Counted from the stretch's first letter, positions 26,420-35,661 are shown. The stretch is DNA of 64,000 nucleotides from UBA6398 sp963660485 (GCA_963660485.1 CAVKYH010000003.1:88706-152705); one strand, 5' to 3'. Notes: a model not told the origin generated them from the letters alone. Numbers and translations: made by a program.

Positions 26420-27835
26420 TTAATATCTGTAGTGTTCGTCTTTGTAAGGACCGTTTTCGGGTACGCCGATATAGTCAGCCTGTTCTTTGGTAAGCTTGCT
26501 GAGATGTGCGCCAACGCTTGCAAGATGCAGACGGGCTACTTCTTCGTCCAATTCCTTGGGCAGACGATATACTCCAACCTCGTATTTCTTGTTGAATAGC
26601 TCTATCTGCGCGAGCGTCTGGTTTGTAAACGAGTTGCTCATCACGAAACTGGGGTGTCCGGTGGCACAACCGAGATTCACGAGGCGTCCGTCGGCGAGCA
26701 TGGTGATATGATGTCCGTCGGGGAACAGATAGCTGTCGACCTGCGGCTTGATGTTTTCGTGCTTTATGCCGGGAAGTTTTTTCAGTTTCTCAACTTGTAT
26801 TTCGCTGTCGAAGTGTCCGATGTTGCATACTATGGCTTCGTCGGGCATTTGCTTCATGTGTTCCACGGTGATTACGTCGATGTTTCCCGTGGTGGTAACG
26901 AAGATATTTCCAACGGGCGCAGCTTCTTCCATTGTTACCACTTCGTATCCCTCCATAGCGGCCTGGAGCGCGCATATCGGGTCGATTTCCGTAACGAGTA
27001 CGCGGGCGCCGTAGGAACGAAGGCTTTGGGCGCAACCTTTGCCCACTTCGCCGTAACCGGCTACCACAGCCACCTTTCCTGCTACCATCACGTCGGTTGC
27101 ACGCTTGATGCCGTCGGCCAACGACTCGCGGCAGCCGTAAAGATTGTCGAACTTGCTCTTGGTTACACTGTCGTTGACATTAAATGCCGGGATAAGGAGT
27201 TCGCCTTTCTTCGCCATTTGATAAAGACGGTGCACACCGGTGGTTGTCTCTTCGCTTATGCCGCGCACTTCCTTGGCGGTTTTTGTCCAACGTCCGTGTT
27301 CGGCTTCGAGCACGCGCTTGAGTATTTTCTTCAGCTCGGCTTCGTCGCCGCTTCCGCTGGGAGTGTCGAGCACCGATGCGTCCTGCTCTGCCTTTGCTCC
27401 GAGGTGAATCATAAGTGTAGCGTCGCCGCCGTCGTCAACTATCATGTTGGGCAACTGTCCTCCGGGGAAATTCATCGCCTGAAGCGTGCACCACCAATAG
27501 TCTTCAAGGCTTTCGCCTTTCCATGCAAACACGCTCACGCCCATGTCGGCAATGGCAGCTGCTGCATGGTCCTGGGTGCTGTAGATATTGCACGAGCACC
27601 AACGCACCTCGGCTCCAAGGGCAACGAGGGTCTTGATGAGCACGGCTGTCTGGATTGTCATGTGAAGCGAACCCATTACGCGTGCGCCTTTCAAGGGTTT
27701 CGATTCGCCGTATTTGGCTTGCAGAGCCATAAGGCCCGGCATTTCATGTTCTGCTATACGTATTTCCTTGCGACCAAAATCGGCAAGGTTTATATCTGCC
27801 ACCTTATAGGGCAGAGTGGAAAAGAGTTCCTCCAT
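26420..27835 (-). CDS. ahcY: Adenosylhomocysteinase (SAH hydrolase)
   Basis: 471 aa, full length. Splits S-adenosylhomocysteine to adenosine and homocysteine in the cytoplasm, relieving product inhibition of methyltransferases. Family signatures: N-terminal YKVADINLADFGRKEI, ARVMGSLHMTIQTAVLI, the catalytic-site NIYSTQDHAAAAI, the NAD-binding VAGYGEVGKGCAQSLRSYGA, HFDSEIQV, and the invariant C-terminus with Lys and Tyr (YKDEHYRY) that reaches into the partner subunit's NAD site. It is the first gene after a consensus promoter; the leader is too short (about 27 nt) for an SAH riboswitch. Confidence 0.98.
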   Translation of the reverse strand: MEELFSTLPYKVADINLADFGRKEIRIAEHEMPGLMALQAKYGESKPLKGARVMGSLHMTIQTAVLIKTLVALGAEVRWCSCNIYSTQDHAAAAIADMGVSVFAWKGESLEDYWWCTLQAMNFPGGQLPNMIVDDGGDATLMIHLGAKAEQDASVLDTPSGSGDEAELKKILKRVLEAEHGRWTKTAKEVRGISEETTTGVHRLYQMAKKGELLIPAFNVNDSVTKSKFDNLYGCRESLADGIKRATDVMVAGKVAVVAGYGEVGKGCAQSLRSYGARVLVTEIDPICALQAAMEGYEVVTMEEAAPVGNIFVTTTGNIDVITVEHMKQMPDEAIVCNIGHFDSEIQVEKLKKLPGIKHENIKPQVDSYLFPDGHHITMLADGRLVNLGCATGHPSFVMSNSFTNQTLAQIELFNKKYEVGVYRLPKELDEEVARLHLASVGAHLSKLTKEQADYIGVPENGPYKDEHYRY

Positions 27836-27868
27836 CTTATATTATATTGTATTATTTCTAAACTGCTG

Positions 27869-27899
27869 CAAAGATATAAAGAATTTCGCACCACTCAAA
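27869..27899 (-). promoter_or_regulatory. Promoter of ahcY
   Basis: Minus strand TTTG at 27899-27896, 19-nt spacer, TAtcTTTG at 27876-27869. Full consensus; predicted start about 25 nt before the ATG at 27835. Confidence 0.75.
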
Positions 27900-27964
27900 A
27901 AGACATATATATAATAAGGCGTATTAGCCACTTTGAACACCCCCTGCATGACGTAGAAAAAACT

Positions 27965-28048
27965 ACAAGGCATCTCGTAAAAACTCCGACGCATCTAATT
28001 TAAATTAGATGCGTCGGAATTTAAATTACACGGCCCGGAATTTTCGCA
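27965..28048. repeat. 84-bp element R4, four 21-nt modules
   Basis: Modules at 27965-27985, 27986-28006, 28007-28027 and 28028-28048. Variable parts: ACAAGGCATC, CCGACGCATC, AGATGCGTCGG, ACACGGCCCGG. Modules 2 and 3 make the perfect 34-bp palindrome 27985-28018. It lies between the divergent promoters of ahcY and the serine acetyltransferase gene, where no terminator is needed. Confidence 0.88.
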
Positions 28049-28137
28049 TTTTGAGAGCCCTGATTTTCAACAACGTACAAAAGCGTTACTTAGCCCATAA
28101 ATTATTCTTCCAAATCAAAAAATCCGCGCACAAATGT

Positions 28138-28167
28138 TTTGAGTTTCGCAGAGTTGAGTTAACTTTG
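28138..28167 (+). promoter_or_regulatory. Promoter of the serine acetyltransferase gene
   Basis: TTTG at 28138-28141, 18-nt spacer, TAacTTTG at 28160-28167. The predicted start is about 25 nt before the ATG at 28200. Confidence 0.7.
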
Positions 28168-28199
28168 CACAAACTTACGTAGGTTTCCCAATTTTATTG

Positions 28200-29105
28200 A
28201 TGAACTCCAGCGAGATAAACCAGCTCTTGAACGACACGACAGAGAAGTTGTCGCAGACCACAACGATAAAAAAACTTTATCACCGCCACCGCCATTGCGA
28301 CGCATTGCCTTCGGGACAAGTGTTGTCGGAAGTTGTGGAACTTTGCCGCGCAGTGCTCTTTCCAGGCTACTATGGCAAATCGACCATCAACGCCGAAACC
28401 ATGCTCTATACCATAGGCGTAAACGTGGAAAGGCTTTTCGACCTGATATACAGGCAGGTGGAAGCCGCTTTGTGCTTTTCCGACGAGGAGCAGTGCACAC
28501 GTTGTCTCGACGATATCGACAACTGCGCCACCGAAATGACCGCCAAGTTCATCAAAAACCTTCCCTATATTCGCGAACTGCTTGCCACCGACGTGGAAGC
28601 GGCTTTTCTCGGCGACCCCGCCGCAGAGAGTTACGCCGAAGTGATAAGCTGCTATCCCGTGATAAAGGCACTTTCAAACTATCGCATAGCCCACGCGCTC
28701 TACAAGACCGGAGTGCCGCTGCTCCCGCGCATATTGACCGAAATGGCACACAGCGAAACCGGAATAGATATACACCCCGCCGCTGAAATAGGGCGCAGCT
28801 TTATGATTGACCACGGCACAGGCGTGGTGATAGGCGCTACCTGCGTGATAGGAAACAACGTGAAACTCTATCAAGGCGTTACACTCGGCGCAAGAAGCTT
28901 TCCGCTCGACGAAGAAGGCAACCCCATAAAACGCATACCCCGCCACCCGATTCTCGAAGACGATGTGATTGTATACTCCAACGCCACCATTCTCGGGCGT
29001 GTGAGGATTGGAAAAGGCGCCGTGATAGGCGGCAACATCTGGATCACAGACGATGTTCCCGCCGGGGCACATATCTCACAAAAGAAACATACCACTCTGA
29101 AATAA
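28200..29105 (+). CDS. Serine O-acetyltransferase
   Basis: 301 aa from the ATG at 28200 (MNSSEINQLLND); an in-frame TTG at 28197 is less likely. Transfers acetyl from acetyl-CoA to L-serine, the first step of cysteine synthesis. The N-terminal helical domain (about 1-165) is followed by left-handed beta-helix hexapeptide repeats: GIDIHPAAEIGRSFMIDHGTG, VVIGATCVIGNNVKLYQGVTLG, HPILEDDVIVYSNATILG and KGAVIGGNIWIT. The catalytic His/Asp pair of the family corresponds to FMIDHGTG. This longer form with a helical N-terminus is common in Bacteroidota. The next gene starts 5 bp after its stop. Confidence 0.93.
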   Translation: MNSSEINQLLNDTTEKLSQTTTIKKLYHRHRHCDALPSGQVLSEVVELCRAVLFPGYYGKSTINAETMLYTIGVNVERLFDLIYRQVEAALCFSDEEQCTRCLDDIDNCATEMTAKFIKNLPYIRELLATDVEAAFLGDPAAESYAEVISCYPVIKALSNYRIAHALYKTGVPLLPRILTEMAHSETGIDIHPAAEIGRSFMIDHGTGVVIGATCVIGNNVKLYQGVTLGARSFPLDEEGNPIKRIPRHPILEDDVIVYSNATILGRVRIGKGAVIGGNIWITDDVPAGAHISQKKHTTLK

Positions 29106-29110
29106 TTTTA

Positions 29111-30724
29111 ATGGAAAAGGAATTCGAACTCATCGCCAAGACCTTCCAAGGCATGGAAGACCTCTTGGCACAAGAGCTTAACGAAATAGGCGCACAAAAC
29201 ATAAAAAAAGGACGGCGCGTGGTTTATTTCACAGGCGACACCGCCATGATGTATCGCGCCAACTATGCTTTGAGAACAGCCATACGCATACTCAAACCCC
29301 TCAAACATTTCAGCGCAACAACTGCCGACGAAGTTTACGAGGCTGTGAGAAACTACGAATGGCGGAATCTGCTCGACCTGAAGACTACCTTTGCGGTTGA
29401 CTCGGTGGTTTATTCCGAAAACTTCAGCTACTCAAAATTCGTGGCCTACAAGGTGAAAGACGCCATAGTAGACTATTTTCGCGAAAACTGCGGCAAACGC
29501 CCCAATATCAGCATAGCCAATCCCGACGTCCGTTTTCATATCCACATTTCCGATGACGACTGCACCCTTTCGCTCGACTCTTCGGGCGAAAGCCTTCACA
29601 AACGCGGCTATCGCGAAGCCACCGTTGACGCCCCCATAAACGAGGTGCTCGCGGCAGGACTTGTGAAACTCACCGAGTGGAACGGCGAATGCGATTTCAT
29701 AGACCCTATGTGCGGCTCGGGAACAATTCCTATCGAAGCCGCAATGATTGCACGCAACATAGCCCCCGGAAAATTCCGCAAGGTATTCGCTTTTCAGAAA
29801 TGGGCAGACTATAGCCCCGAACTCTTCAACGGAATCAAAGAAGAATTCACGGCGCAAGAACGTCCTTTCGAACACAGAATGTATGCATACGACGTAGACG
29901 CAAATGCAGTGGAAGCCACGAAAACCAACGTGATTGCCGCGCAGCTCGACGAGGACTTCGTTGTGGAGCGACGCGATTTCCGCGACTTCAAACAGCCTGC
30001 CCAAAAAGCGATAATGGTGATCAATCCCCCCTACGGCGTGAGAATCAAAAGCGACTCGGCACTGCCTCTACTCTACAAGGCTATCGGCGAAAGGCTCAAG
30101 CACCAGTTTGTGGGCAACGACGCATGGATTATCTGCAACCACGAAGAACTTTTCCAGAACATCGGACTCAAACCCAGCATCAAGATACCCCTTTACAACG
30201 GTTCGCTCGACTGCCAGTTTCAGAAATACCAGATTTTCGACGGCAAGCTAAATGCTTTCCGCGAGGGCGGCAACGATATAAAAACCGACAGGGAACGCCG
30301 CGAAATGGCCGACCCGCGCAGATTCAAGGCGCATCGCGATTTCAAAAAACGCCTTAACGAAGACGAAGAGGCCGACTATGGCGATATTCCCGACTATGTG
30401 GTGAGAAAACATCGCGAGTTTGAGGAAAACGAACGCCGCAAGGAATACCGCAATTTCCACGATTCGCACCGACAAAACCGCAACGACGACAACGAGCGCC
30501 GCACATTCTCACGCGATGGACGCAAGCCCTACGGCGGAGGAGGCAAACGCTTTGAACACAACGGTAAAGGCGGAGATTTCCAAGGCAGACGAGGCGAACG
30601 AGACCGCAACGATTTCGGCCGCGAACGCAAACCATTTTCCCGAAACGGCGAACGCGACAACTTCCGAGGCAACAAGGGCGGAGGATTTCGCAAAGGAGGC
30701 GACAGAAATAAATACAGGGACTAA
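29111..30724 (+). CDS. THUMP-domain class I RNA methyltransferase with RG-rich tail
   Basis: 537 aa. Residues about 1-160 form the N-terminal ferredoxin-like and THUMP region (FELIAKTFQGMEDLLAQELNEIGA, RRVVYFTGDTAMMYRANYALRTA). From about 165 comes an SAM-dependent methyltransferase of the RlmL/YcbY N-domain type: FIDPMCGSGTIPIEAAMIARN (SAM motif I) and MVINPPYGVRI (NPPY catalytic loop, near 307), which in E. coli makes m2G in 23S rRNA. Beyond about residue 435 is an Arg/Gly/Asn-rich low-complexity tail of about 100 residues (KPYGGGGKRF, GDFQGRRGERDRNDFGRE, GNKGGGFRKGGDRNKYRD), reminiscent of RNA-binding tails of DEAD-box helicases. Cotranscribed with the acetyltransferase gene 5 bp upstream. 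Confidence 0.9.
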   Translation: MEKEFELIAKTFQGMEDLLAQELNEIGAQNIKKGRRVVYFTGDTAMMYRANYALRTAIRILKPLKHFSATTADEVYEAVRNYEWRNLLDLKTTFAVDSVVYSENFSYSKFVAYKVKDAIVDYFRENCGKRPNISIANPDVRFHIHISDDDCTLSLDSSGESLHKRGYREATVDAPINEVLAAGLVKLTEWNGECDFIDPMCGSGTIPIEAAMIARNIAPGKFRKVFAFQKWADYSPELFNGIKEEFTAQERPFEHRMYAYDVDANAVEATKTNVIAAQLDEDFVVERRDFRDFKQPAQKAIMVINPPYGVRIKSDSALPLLYKAIGERLKHQFVGNDAWIICNHEELFQNIGLKPSIKIPLYNGSLDCQFQKYQIFDGKLNAFREGGNDIKTDRERREMADPRRFKAHRDFKKRLNEDEEADYGDIPDYVVRKHREFEENERRKEYRNFHDSHRQNRNDDNERRTFSRDGRKPYGGGGKRFEHNGKGGDFQGRRGERDRNDFGRERKPFSRNGERDNFRGNKGGGFRKGGDRNKYRD

Positions 30725-30753
30725 AATTCCCGCAATACAAAATACTTACAAGC

Positions 30754-32967
30754 ATGAACATTAAAAAACTGATATTCGCAATTCCGATTCTTTGCTTAAT
30801 GATCACACCGGCAACTAACGCGCAGAAAAAATCGTTTACCCTCGACAATCTTCTATGGGGCGGCGATGCGTATTGGAACTATCAACCCAAGTATCTCAAC
30901 GCAACTTGGTGGGGCGACAAGCTTGTAAGACTCGGCGTGGACGAATGTACATGGCTCACCAACGCCAAAGGACAATCGGTAAAACCCGAAAAACTCTTCA
31001 CCCTCGAAGACATAAATTCCTGCGAAGGCATTGATGCCGATGCAAAGCCCTACAGTTTGCAAAGCATCAAGTTTCCCGATCCCGAAAAGACAGAAATAAT
31101 AATAGAAACCGCCCGCAAAATCTATCTTGTTGACTGGAAAGCGAAAAAAGTGGTCAAGAGCCGCGAAATTCCTGCTGGAATTAAAGCACGCGACCTCAAT
31201 ATTCCAAGCGGCAACGAGGCATATGTGAACAAAGACAACCTATACGTAATCACCGCCGAAGGAAAGCAAACCCAAATCACCCAAGACGGCTCGCGCAACC
31301 TTGTTTACGGCCAAAGCGTCCACCGCGACGAATTCGGAATAAGCAAAGGAACTTATTGGAGTCCGAGCGGAAAGAAACTTGCGTTCTACAAAATGGACCA
31401 AAGTATGGTTACAGATTATCCGCAAGTAAACATCACTCCGGTTTGCGGCGACAACAACAAAGACAGCGCAGGCGTTTCGCGAATTGCACAGTATGCTCCC
31501 GACAAATATCCCATGGCAGGAGAAACAAGCCACAAGGTATACGTAGGCGTGTTTGACGTAAACACAGGCAAAACCATTTACCTTAAAACTTGCGACCCTA
31601 CCGACAGATATTTCACCAATATAAGTTGGTCGCCCGACGAGAAGACAATTTATCTTTTCGAACTCAATCGCGACCAAAACCATATGCAACTGATTTCATA
31701 CGATGCCGCAACCGGCGAGAACAAAGGTGTGATATTCGAGGAACGCAACGAGAAATACGTTGACCTAAAAGCGCCTCTCAGATTTCTGCCGTGGGACAAC
31801 AATAAATTCGTATTCGAAAGCCGCCGCGACGGATTCAATCATCTTTATTCTTACGACCTTTCAAGCAAAACCACCACACAGCTAACAAAAGGGGAATTTG
31901 AGGTAATTGATTTCGTAGGCTTCAACAGTGCAGCGAAAAGCGTGGTTTATCTTTCCAACGAAGCAAAACCGATAAACGAGAACCTGTATTCCGTAAACGT
32001 CAAAACACTAAAATGCACGGCTCTCGATGATGGAGAAGGCGTTCACAGCGCAGTTTTGTCGCCTTCAGGAAAATTCATACTCGACCGCGGAAATTCTCCG
32101 AGCATTGCGCGTTACAATAGCGTTACTAACACGGCTACGGCAAAGTCCACGCGACTTGAAACAATAGAGAAACATCCTTGGGAAGAGCAATTCAATATGC
32201 CGGAAATCTCATGCGGCACAATAAAAGCAGCCGACGGTACAACGGATCTCTACTATCGCCTTGTTAAACCGGTAAACTTTGATCCCAACAAAAAATATCC
32301 TGCAGTTGTTTACGTTTACGGCGGTCCGCGTGCCCACAATGTTTACGGCAATCATTTCTATGGCACACGCGGTTGGGAAATTTATATGGCACAGAAGGGA
32401 TATGTTTTGTTTGTTGTCGACAATCGCGGCTCCGAAAACCGAGGACTTGCGTTCGAAAGTGTAACGTTCCGCCACCTTGGAGTAGAAGAAATGAAGGATC
32501 AGATGAAAGGTGTGGAATTTCTGAAATCCCTGCCCTACGTCGACGCAGACAAACTCGGCGTTCACGGTTGGAGTTTCGGCGGGTTCATGACTACAAATCT
32601 GATGTGCTCTTATCCCGATGTATTCAAAGTTGGCGTGGCAGGCGGTCCTGTTATTGACTGGAAGTTCTACGAGGTGATGTATGGCGAACATTATATGGAT
32701 ACTCCGCAACAAAACCCGGAAGGATACAAAGGCAGTAATCTTTTGCTCAAAGCCAAGAATCTCAAAGGGCGTCTACAAATCATCAACGGCTACAACGACC
32801 CGATTTGCGTGCCGCAACATACATTCGCTTTCCTTCGTGCTTGCGAAGATGCAGGAGTACAGTGCGACTATTTCACTTATCCTAACCAGGGACACAATAT
32901 GACGGGAAAAGATATGGTACATCTTCACGAAAGAATCACTCGCTATTTCACCGATTTCCTGAAATAA
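30754..32967 (+). CDS. Dipeptidyl peptidase IV (S9 family)
   Basis: 737 aa with a signal peptide (MNIKKLIFAIPILCLMITPATNAQ). Residues about 30-480 form the beta-propeller (WSPSGKKLAFYKMD, WSPDEKTIYLFELNRDQNHM); about 490-737 are the alpha/beta hydrolase. Catalytic triad visible: Ser607 in HGWSFGGF, Asp682 in NGYNDPIC, His714 in NQGHNM. Family members remove Xaa-Pro dipeptides from peptides in the periplasm of asaccharolytic and gut Bacteroidales. The propeller Glu pair that binds the substrate N-terminus would be in the DRNLDFL-like region; I did not pin it. It begins 29 bp after the methyltransferase stop and is followed by a terminator. Confidence 0.94.
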   Translation: MNIKKLIFAIPILCLMITPATNAQKKSFTLDNLLWGGDAYWNYQPKYLNATWWGDKLVRLGVDECTWLTNAKGQSVKPEKLFTLEDINSCEGIDADAKPYSLQSIKFPDPEKTEIIIETARKIYLVDWKAKKVVKSREIPAGIKARDLNIPSGNEAYVNKDNLYVITAEGKQTQITQDGSRNLVYGQSVHRDEFGISKGTYWSPSGKKLAFYKMDQSMVTDYPQVNITPVCGDNNKDSAGVSRIAQYAPDKYPMAGETSHKVYVGVFDVNTGKTIYLKTCDPTDRYFTNISWSPDEKTIYLFELNRDQNHMQLISYDAATGENKGVIFEERNEKYVDLKAPLRFLPWDNNKFVFESRRDGFNHLYSYDLSSKTTTQLTKGEFEVIDFVGFNSAAKSVVYLSNEAKPINENLYSVNVKTLKCTALDDGEGVHSAVLSPSGKFILDRGNSPSIARYNSVTNTATAKSTRLETIEKHPWEEQFNMPEISCGTIKAADGTTDLYYRLVKPVNFDPNKKYPAVVYVYGGPRAHNVYGNHFYGTRGWEIYMAQKGYVLFVVDNRGSENRGLAFESVTFRHLGVEEMKDQMKGVEFLKSLPYVDADKLGVHGWSFGGFMTTNLMCSYPDVFKVGVAGGPVIDWKFYEVMYGEHYMDTPQQNPEGYKGSNLLLKAKNLKGRLQIINGYNDPICVPQHTFAFLRACEDAGVQCDYFTYPNQGHNMTGKDMVHLHERITRYFTDFLK

Positions 32968-33008
32968 AAAACTATAGTACTGCCTAAACGGCACAACACC
33001 AAACAGAA

Positions 33009-33047
33009 CGCGCCGGGAAACTTTGTTTTTTCCGGCGCGCTTGGTTT
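33009..33047 (+). terminator. Hairpin terminator after the DPP IV gene
   Basis: CGCGCCGG (33009-33016) pairs with CCGGCGCG (33032-33039), loop 15 nt, followed by an interrupted T-run (TTGGTTTT). Confidence 0.65.
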
Positions 33048-33061
33048 TCAAACGAACCATA

Positions 33062-34405
33062 ATGACCAAAAGCAACGACACATTCTTTTCCGACAAAGCG
33101 CTGCTGCTATTGTTTCTGCCGATAGCGGGAGAACTTGCGTTGCATTACAGCGTAGGAATTTTCGACTCCATGATGGTTTCGAGCGTAGGCGAGGCCGCGG
33201 TGTCGGGAGTGTCGTTGATGGACTTCGTAATTTCGTTTTTCAACAGTCTGCTCACGGCTTTGGCAGTAGGAGGAGGCGTTGTAATGGGGCAACATTTCGG
33301 AAATTCGCAAAAAGAAGAGAGTTCTGGTATAGCTGTGCAGTCTGTTTTGTTGCTTGCCATGGCTGGAATCATTCTTTCTGCCATAATCTACGCCCTGCAA
33401 CCGTTCATCATTAACCGCCTCTTTGGCGAACTGGCTCCTGAAGTGCGCCGCCATGCTGCAGAATACTTCAACATTATTGCTGCATCGCTTCCTTTCCTCG
33501 GTATATACAGTGCGGCAGCGGCGGCATACCGCGCCTACGGCAACACCACCCTTCCGCTCAGAATCATGATTATTGCAAACGTGCTCAATGTTGCCGGAAA
33601 TGCGATAACAATCTATCTGCTCGATATGGAAACGCGCGGCGTGGCGCTCACCACGCTCGGCGCGCGCATCTTTGCAGCTGTCGTAATTACCGTAATGCTT
33701 CTGCGCAAGTTGGTAAACAACGGCAATTTGCTACGATACCACCTGCATTTTCCCACAATCCGCAAAATCATACGCTTGGGCGTTCCTTATTGTTTCGAAA
33801 ACGGAATGTTTTATCTCGGGCGTGTGCTTGTACTTATAATGGTGGCTTCTTTCGGCACAGCGTCCATTGCCGCCAATGCCGTAACCCAAGCTATCGTGCT
33901 GTTCCAGGTTCTCCCCGGAATGGCAGCCGTTACAGGAATCACCGTAGTAGTATCACGGTGTGTAGGAGCTGCGGAATTCCGAAGGGCAGAATACTACAAC
34001 CACCGCATTGTATGCGGCATATATATTTTTCATCTCGTAAGTTGTGCGGTGGTAATCATTCTCATGCCGCTGATAATGCACCTGTACAATCTTTCGGCCG
34101 AAGCCACGGTTCTCACAAGGCAGCTCGTGTTGCTTCACGCCGGTTTCACAGTCATGATATGGCCCGTGAGCTATGCTATTCCCGCCACATTCCGTGCGGC
34201 AGGCGACACACGCTTTCCTATGTATGTGAGCGTAACGTGCATGCTGCTTTGCCGCGTAGGGTTCTCGTATATTCTCGGCATTACAATGGGCTTGGGTGTG
34301 CTTGGAATCTGGCTTGGAATGTTCGGCGACTGGATTGTAAAAGGCGTTATCTTCATCTTGCGCTACCGAAGTCGCAAATGGCAGAAATTCCGCCTTGTAG
34401 AATAG
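33062..34405 (+). CDS. MATE-family multidrug/cation efflux transporter
   Basis: 447 aa from the ATG at 33062 (MTKSNDTFFSDKALLLLF); an upstream in-frame ATG at 33023 overlaps the preceding terminator. About 12 membrane helices in two homologous halves (first: IAGELALHYSVGIFDSMMVSSVG; second: RLGVPYCFENGMFYLGRVLVLIMVASFG). The recurring motif GEAAVSGVSLMDF and the AVTQAIVLFQVLPGM helix fit the MATE fold. Exports cationic compounds in exchange for Na+ or H+ at the inner membrane. Closest in pattern to the bacterial DinF/NorM-like branches; substrate unknown. Confidence 0.9.
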   Translation: MTKSNDTFFSDKALLLLFLPIAGELALHYSVGIFDSMMVSSVGEAAVSGVSLMDFVISFFNSLLTALAVGGGVVMGQHFGNSQKEESSGIAVQSVLLLAMAGIILSAIIYALQPFIINRLFGELAPEVRRHAAEYFNIIAASLPFLGIYSAAAAAYRAYGNTTLPLRIMIIANVLNVAGNAITIYLLDMETRGVALTTLGARIFAAVVITVMLLRKLVNNGNLLRYHLHFPTIRKIIRLGVPYCFENGMFYLGRVLVLIMVASFGTASIAANAVTQAIVLFQVLPGMAAVTGITVVVSRCVGAAEFRRAEYYNHRIVCGIYIFHLVSCAVVIILMPLIMHLYNLSAEATVLTRQLVLLHAGFTVMIWPVSYAIPATFRAAGDTRFPMYVSVTCMLLCRVGFSYILGITMGLGVLGIWLGMFGDWIVKGVIFILRYRSRKWQKFRLVE

Positions 34406-34454
34406 CGCCGACAACCGATTCCTAATTTTCAGAAACAAACTTAATCCAGTTACG

Positions 34455-35567
34455 ATGCCTTCTAAAAAATCTGCCGCCCCTTCAAAACGCGCACTCAATA
34501 TAATATGTCTCGTGGCATGTGCCGCATTAATGGCACTGATAGCCGTAGGGCGTTCCCAAAATACGGCAAACAAAAACGCCTTGAACGACAGCGCGCCTAC
34601 AATGGCGCAGAAAGACTCCACGCTAACCGTTATGCCCGACGGCACTATCGTTATAAATACCTCCGAAATAGGCCAAGACTACCACGGATACGGAGGAAAA
34701 GTGCCATTGAAAGTATATTTCAAAAACGGCAGGGTAGATCATGTAGAGGCTTTGCCCAACAACGAAACGTCCGACTTCTTCAACGTTGTGTTGAAAAGCG
34801 GTCTGCTCGAAGCGTGGAACGGCAAAACGCCAAGCGAAGCGCTTGCCCTACAAACCGACGGCATAAGCGGAGCAACATACTCCTCGCGCGGCGTAACGGG
34901 AAACATGAACGCGGCGCTTGCCTATGCTGCCCGACATATCACTCAGGATGCCGACGGCACGATGACCGTTGCCACTCCCATCGACTACCGTCTGATAGCC
35001 GCAATAGCCGTTGCACTTCTCGCGGCATTGCTTCCGCTCTTTATCCGCAGCCGCAAATACCGCCTGGTGCAGCAAGTGCTCAATGTGGGCGTGCTTGGTT
35101 TTTGGAGCGGCACGTTTCTCTGCCACGCCAGCCTGCTTTCGCTTTTTTCCGCAGGCGCAAGTCTTGTCGTGATACCCGCTATCATCATGGCTATCACGGC
35201 TTTTGTCTACCCTCTGTTTGGAAAGAAAAACTACTACTGCAACAATATTTGTCCCTTCGGCTCATTGCAGGAACTCGCTTCCCATTGCAGCAAACGCAAG
35301 TTGCGCATGCCGGCAAAACTTATCCGCACGCTCGAATGGCTGCGCCGCATAGTGTGGGCACTGCTCATGCTTATGCTTTGGAGCGAGACCTTTACCGCAT
35401 GGCTCGACTGGGAACTTTTTGCCGCATTCAGCCCCTCGGTTGCAGCAATCCCCGTTACAATCGCCGCCGCAGCGTTTATCGTGTTGTCGGCATTCGTTCC
35501 GCGCCCGTATTGTCGCTTTCTCTGCCCCACCGGCACACTCTTCAAAGCCGCCCAAGGCAAATGGTGA
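34455..35567 (+). CDS. NosR/PceC-like FMN-binding membrane protein with two CX3CP motifs
   Basis: 370 aa. One N-terminal helix (ALNIICLVACAALMALIAVG, 14-33), a periplasmic FMN-binding domain (about 65-165) that includes KVPLKVYFKNGRVDHVEALPNNET and the covalent-flavin motif DGISGATYSSRG, then about five membrane helices (175-360). Two cysteine motifs flank them: YYCNNICPFGSLQEL (near 265) and CRFLCPTGTLFKAA (near 355), both CX3CP. Plan and motifs match NosR/PceC-type membrane flavoproteins that move electrons across the membrane, but the cytoplasmic ferredoxin-like 4Fe-4S domain present in NosR is absent. No partner reductase is adjacent. Separated by 49 bp from the MATE gene. Confidence 0.82.
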   Translation: MPSKKSAAPSKRALNIICLVACAALMALIAVGRSQNTANKNALNDSAPTMAQKDSTLTVMPDGTIVINTSEIGQDYHGYGGKVPLKVYFKNGRVDHVEALPNNETSDFFNVVLKSGLLEAWNGKTPSEALALQTDGISGATYSSRGVTGNMNAALAYAARHITQDADGTMTVATPIDYRLIAAIAVALLAALLPLFIRSRKYRLVQQVLNVGVLGFWSGTFLCHASLLSLFSAGASLVVIPAIIMAITAFVYPLFGKKNYYCNNICPFGSLQELASHCSKRKLRMPAKLIRTLEWLRRIVWALLMLMLWSETFTAWLDWELFAAFSPSVAAIPVTIAAAAFIVLSAFVPRPYCRFLCPTGTLFKAAQGKW

Positions 35568-35598
35568 GAAAACACAACCGCATATCGCGGAAACTGCA

Positions 35599-35661
35599 AG
35601 GCATCTTGTTCAAACGAAATCAAATATTGTTCAAACGAAATGCCTTATCGTTCCGACGATT
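35599..35661. repeat. Element R5, three 21-nt modules (degenerate)
   Basis: Modules at 35599-35619 and 35620-35640 share TTGTTCAAACGAAA; a third, 35641-35661, starts TGCCTTATCGTT. Outer arms AGGCAT and ATGCCT are complementary. Ends 5 nt before the metG -7 box. Confidence 0.65.

Noticed and set aside
27836..27868. SAH or SAM riboswitch ahead of ahcY
   Set aside because: The promoter leaves a leader of only about 27 nt, too short for any known class.
26654..28003. 449-codon open frame on the plus strand
   Set aside because: It is antisense to ahcY, which is unmistakable, and its translation is Cys/His-rich with no family pattern; a shadow of codon bias.
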